DNA from: Xylanimonas allomyrinae | GTDB lineage: Bacteria; Actinomycetota; Actinomycetes; Actinomycetales; Cellulomonadaceae | Assembly: GCF_004135345.1 (NCBI RefSeq) | Contig: NZ_CP035495.1 | Span: forward strand, 3,752,483-3,816,482 | Direction: 5' to 3' | DNA length: 64,000 nt | In this document: in pieces, positions 63,054-64,000 of the stretch | How positions within the stretch are numbered: the first letter of the stretch is position 1 | Layout: every line of letters starts with the position of its first letter | The notes under the pieces: model-generated | Database searches by the model: none | What the model was told of the DNA's origin: nothing | The model's input: the letters and a program-made list of their open reading frames with translations, nothing else | Position numbers and translations under genes: made by a program

Positions 63054-63078
63054 GATGTCTCGACATCAAGAGTCTTGA
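63054..63078 (-). promoter_or_regulatory. Overlapping palindromes before marR
   Basis: GATGTCTCGACATC (63054-63067) and TCAAGAGTCTTGA (63066-63078) are each perfect inverted repeats and overlap by two bases. The marR start lies about 18 nt away. Confidence 0.65.
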
Positions 63079-63117
63079 GGCGGCAACGATCAGGGCGCGC
63101 CGCCGGACGCGACCGGT

Positions 63118-63999
63118 TCACGCCCGCAGGGCGTCCCTGAGCCGCACGCGCGCGCCCGTACGCAGCACGGCGTTGGAGTAGATGCGCCCGGCGAGCCACA
63201 CGAGCACCGGCAGCATGACCAGCGCCGCCACGAGCGCGAGCGCCAGCTCCCACGGCTGGGTCACTCCGAGCGCCTCGCGCATCGGCATGAGGAACGGCGA
63301 GAAGAACGGGATGAGCGACAGGATGCGGGCGATCTCGTTGGTCGGGTCCCACGGCAGCACGCTGATGCCGAACACGTACGGCAGCACCATGACCATGGTC
63401 GCCGGGGTCGTGACCGCGCCGACCTCCTCCTGCCGGGAGACCAGCGCGGCGAGCGCCGCCAGGATGAGGGCGTAGGTCGTGAACCCGACGAGGAACCACA
63501 CGAGCGCCCACACGACCGTCGAGCCGACGCGCAGCCCCGAGGTGTCGAGAAGCCCCGTCGCCGACGCCGCGACGGCCGCGGCCCCCACGGTCAGCGCGAC
63601 CTGGAGCAGCCCCACCAGGCCGATGCCCAGCACCTTGCCGGCCATGAGCTGCGAAGGCCGCACCGTGGCCAGCAACAGCTCGACGACGCGCGACGTCTTC
63701 TCCTCGACGACGCCCTGGGCGACGAGCTGCGCGCACAGCATGAGCGCCATGAACATGACGATCCCCACGAGGTACCCCGCGAACACCTGGGTCAGGTCCC
63801 GTTCCTGCGGCGGGTCGAGCGCGTCGACCGTGGCGTGCGCCTGCCCGACGGCGGCCTCGACGGCCGCAGGGTCGCCGCCCAGGTCGCCGACCTGCGCCGC
63901 CAGCACCTGCTGCCGGGCCACGCCGTCGAGCACGGCCTGAAGCGTCGGGTCCAGGGTCGAGTCGACCACCACGGTCAGCGTCCCGCCGTCGGCGGGCAC
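63118..63999 (-). CDS. ABC-2 type export permease (NatB-like), 5' partial
   Basis: The visible 293 residues are the C-terminal part of an ABC-2 permease: an outside segment (LQAVLDGVARQQVLAAQVGDLGG), then six hydrophobic segments with VVEEKTSRVVELLLATVRPSQLMAGKVLGIGLVGLLQVAL, the hallmark of NatB/YhaP-type permeases. The start is beyond the window end, so the N-terminal membrane segment and the ATPase partner are not visible. Substrate unknown; sodium or drug export is typical. Confidence 0.88.
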   Translation of the reverse strand: MPADGGTLTVVVDSTLDPTLQAVLDGVARQQVLAAQVGDLGGDPAAVEAAVGQAHATVDALDPPQERDLTQVFAGYLVGIVMFMALMLCAQLVAQGVVEEKTSRVVELLLATVRPSQLMAGKVLGIGLVGLLQVALTVGAAAVAASATGLLDTSGLRVGSTVVWALVWFLVGFTTYALILAALAALVSRQEEVGAVTTPATMVMVLPYVFGISVLPWDPTNEIARILSLIPFFSPFLMPMREALGVTQPWELALALVAALVMLPVLVWLAGRIYSNAVLRTGARVRLRDALRA

Positions 64000-64000
64000 G

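Overview
The window is very GC-rich, uses many GTG/TTG starts, 4-bp start/stop overlaps and apparently leaderless genes. It carries the actinobacterial block rsmI - metG - tatD - rpf - rsmA - ispE together with a protein mannosyltransferase. This fits a Gram-positive actinobacterium, probably near the Cellulomonadaceae/Promicromonosporaceae; that placement is inference from gene style only.

Layout. 1-8957: phenylacetate degradation. paaZ (5' end outside the window), a TetR-type repressor, paaK and paaI lie on one side, and divergent paaABCDE plus a PaaG-like isomerase on the other. A TATACT -10 overlapped by an 18-bp palindrome sits between them. 8992-14456: the most unusual locus. It holds a SARP/BTAD regulator, seven 11-bp-phased heptamers ending 8 bp before a TACCGT -10, two short related peptides sharing ELLPERETL, a membrane protein with a PqqD/RRE-like domain and an M50 HELGH site running in frame into a MinD/ParA-type ATPase, and an exported CxGC protein whose repeats resemble the peptides. 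No known RiPP tailoring enzyme is present. 14572-17858: carbohydrate ABC importer (binding lipoprotein and two permeases). 18194-20595: roadblock-like protein, GAF-PP2C phosphatase, STAS antagonist and anti-sigma kinase. 20573-21225: a small gene behind an SOS-box-like palindrome and an IS481-type remnant. 21305-24479: PadR-ABC-FtsX cassette.

24584-30444: a second methionyl-tRNA synthetase coupled to a class III phospho-lyase-like enzyme and an APH-fold kinase, divergent from an APC permease. This looks like a phospho-amine or hydroxylysine catabolic module. 30481-39035: HicB-like fragment, cell-wall lipoprotein, GH20 hexosaminidase, protein mannosyltransferase, RsmI, nicotinamidase-like enzyme, small membrane protein and a sorbosone-dehydrogenase-like lipoprotein. 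39079-49380: MetG, TatD, four tandem DUF348/G5 cell-wall proteins (two with Rpf domains, two with another lytic domain), RsmA and IspE. 49399-52780: CE7 esterase, ABC-F protein and GNAT. 52890-57032: a second PadR-ABC-FtsX cassette, reverse strand. 57157-63999: RDD membrane protein, SigE-type ECF sigma with a linked membrane protein, a degenerate aldo/keto reductase, CynX-type MFS, MarR and an ABC-2 permease cut by the window end.

Eight otherwise normal genes are broken by a single missing base, nearly always in a run of four or five G or C. I read these mainly as consensus errors, not real pseudogenes. No rRNA, tRNA or CRISPR array was seen.
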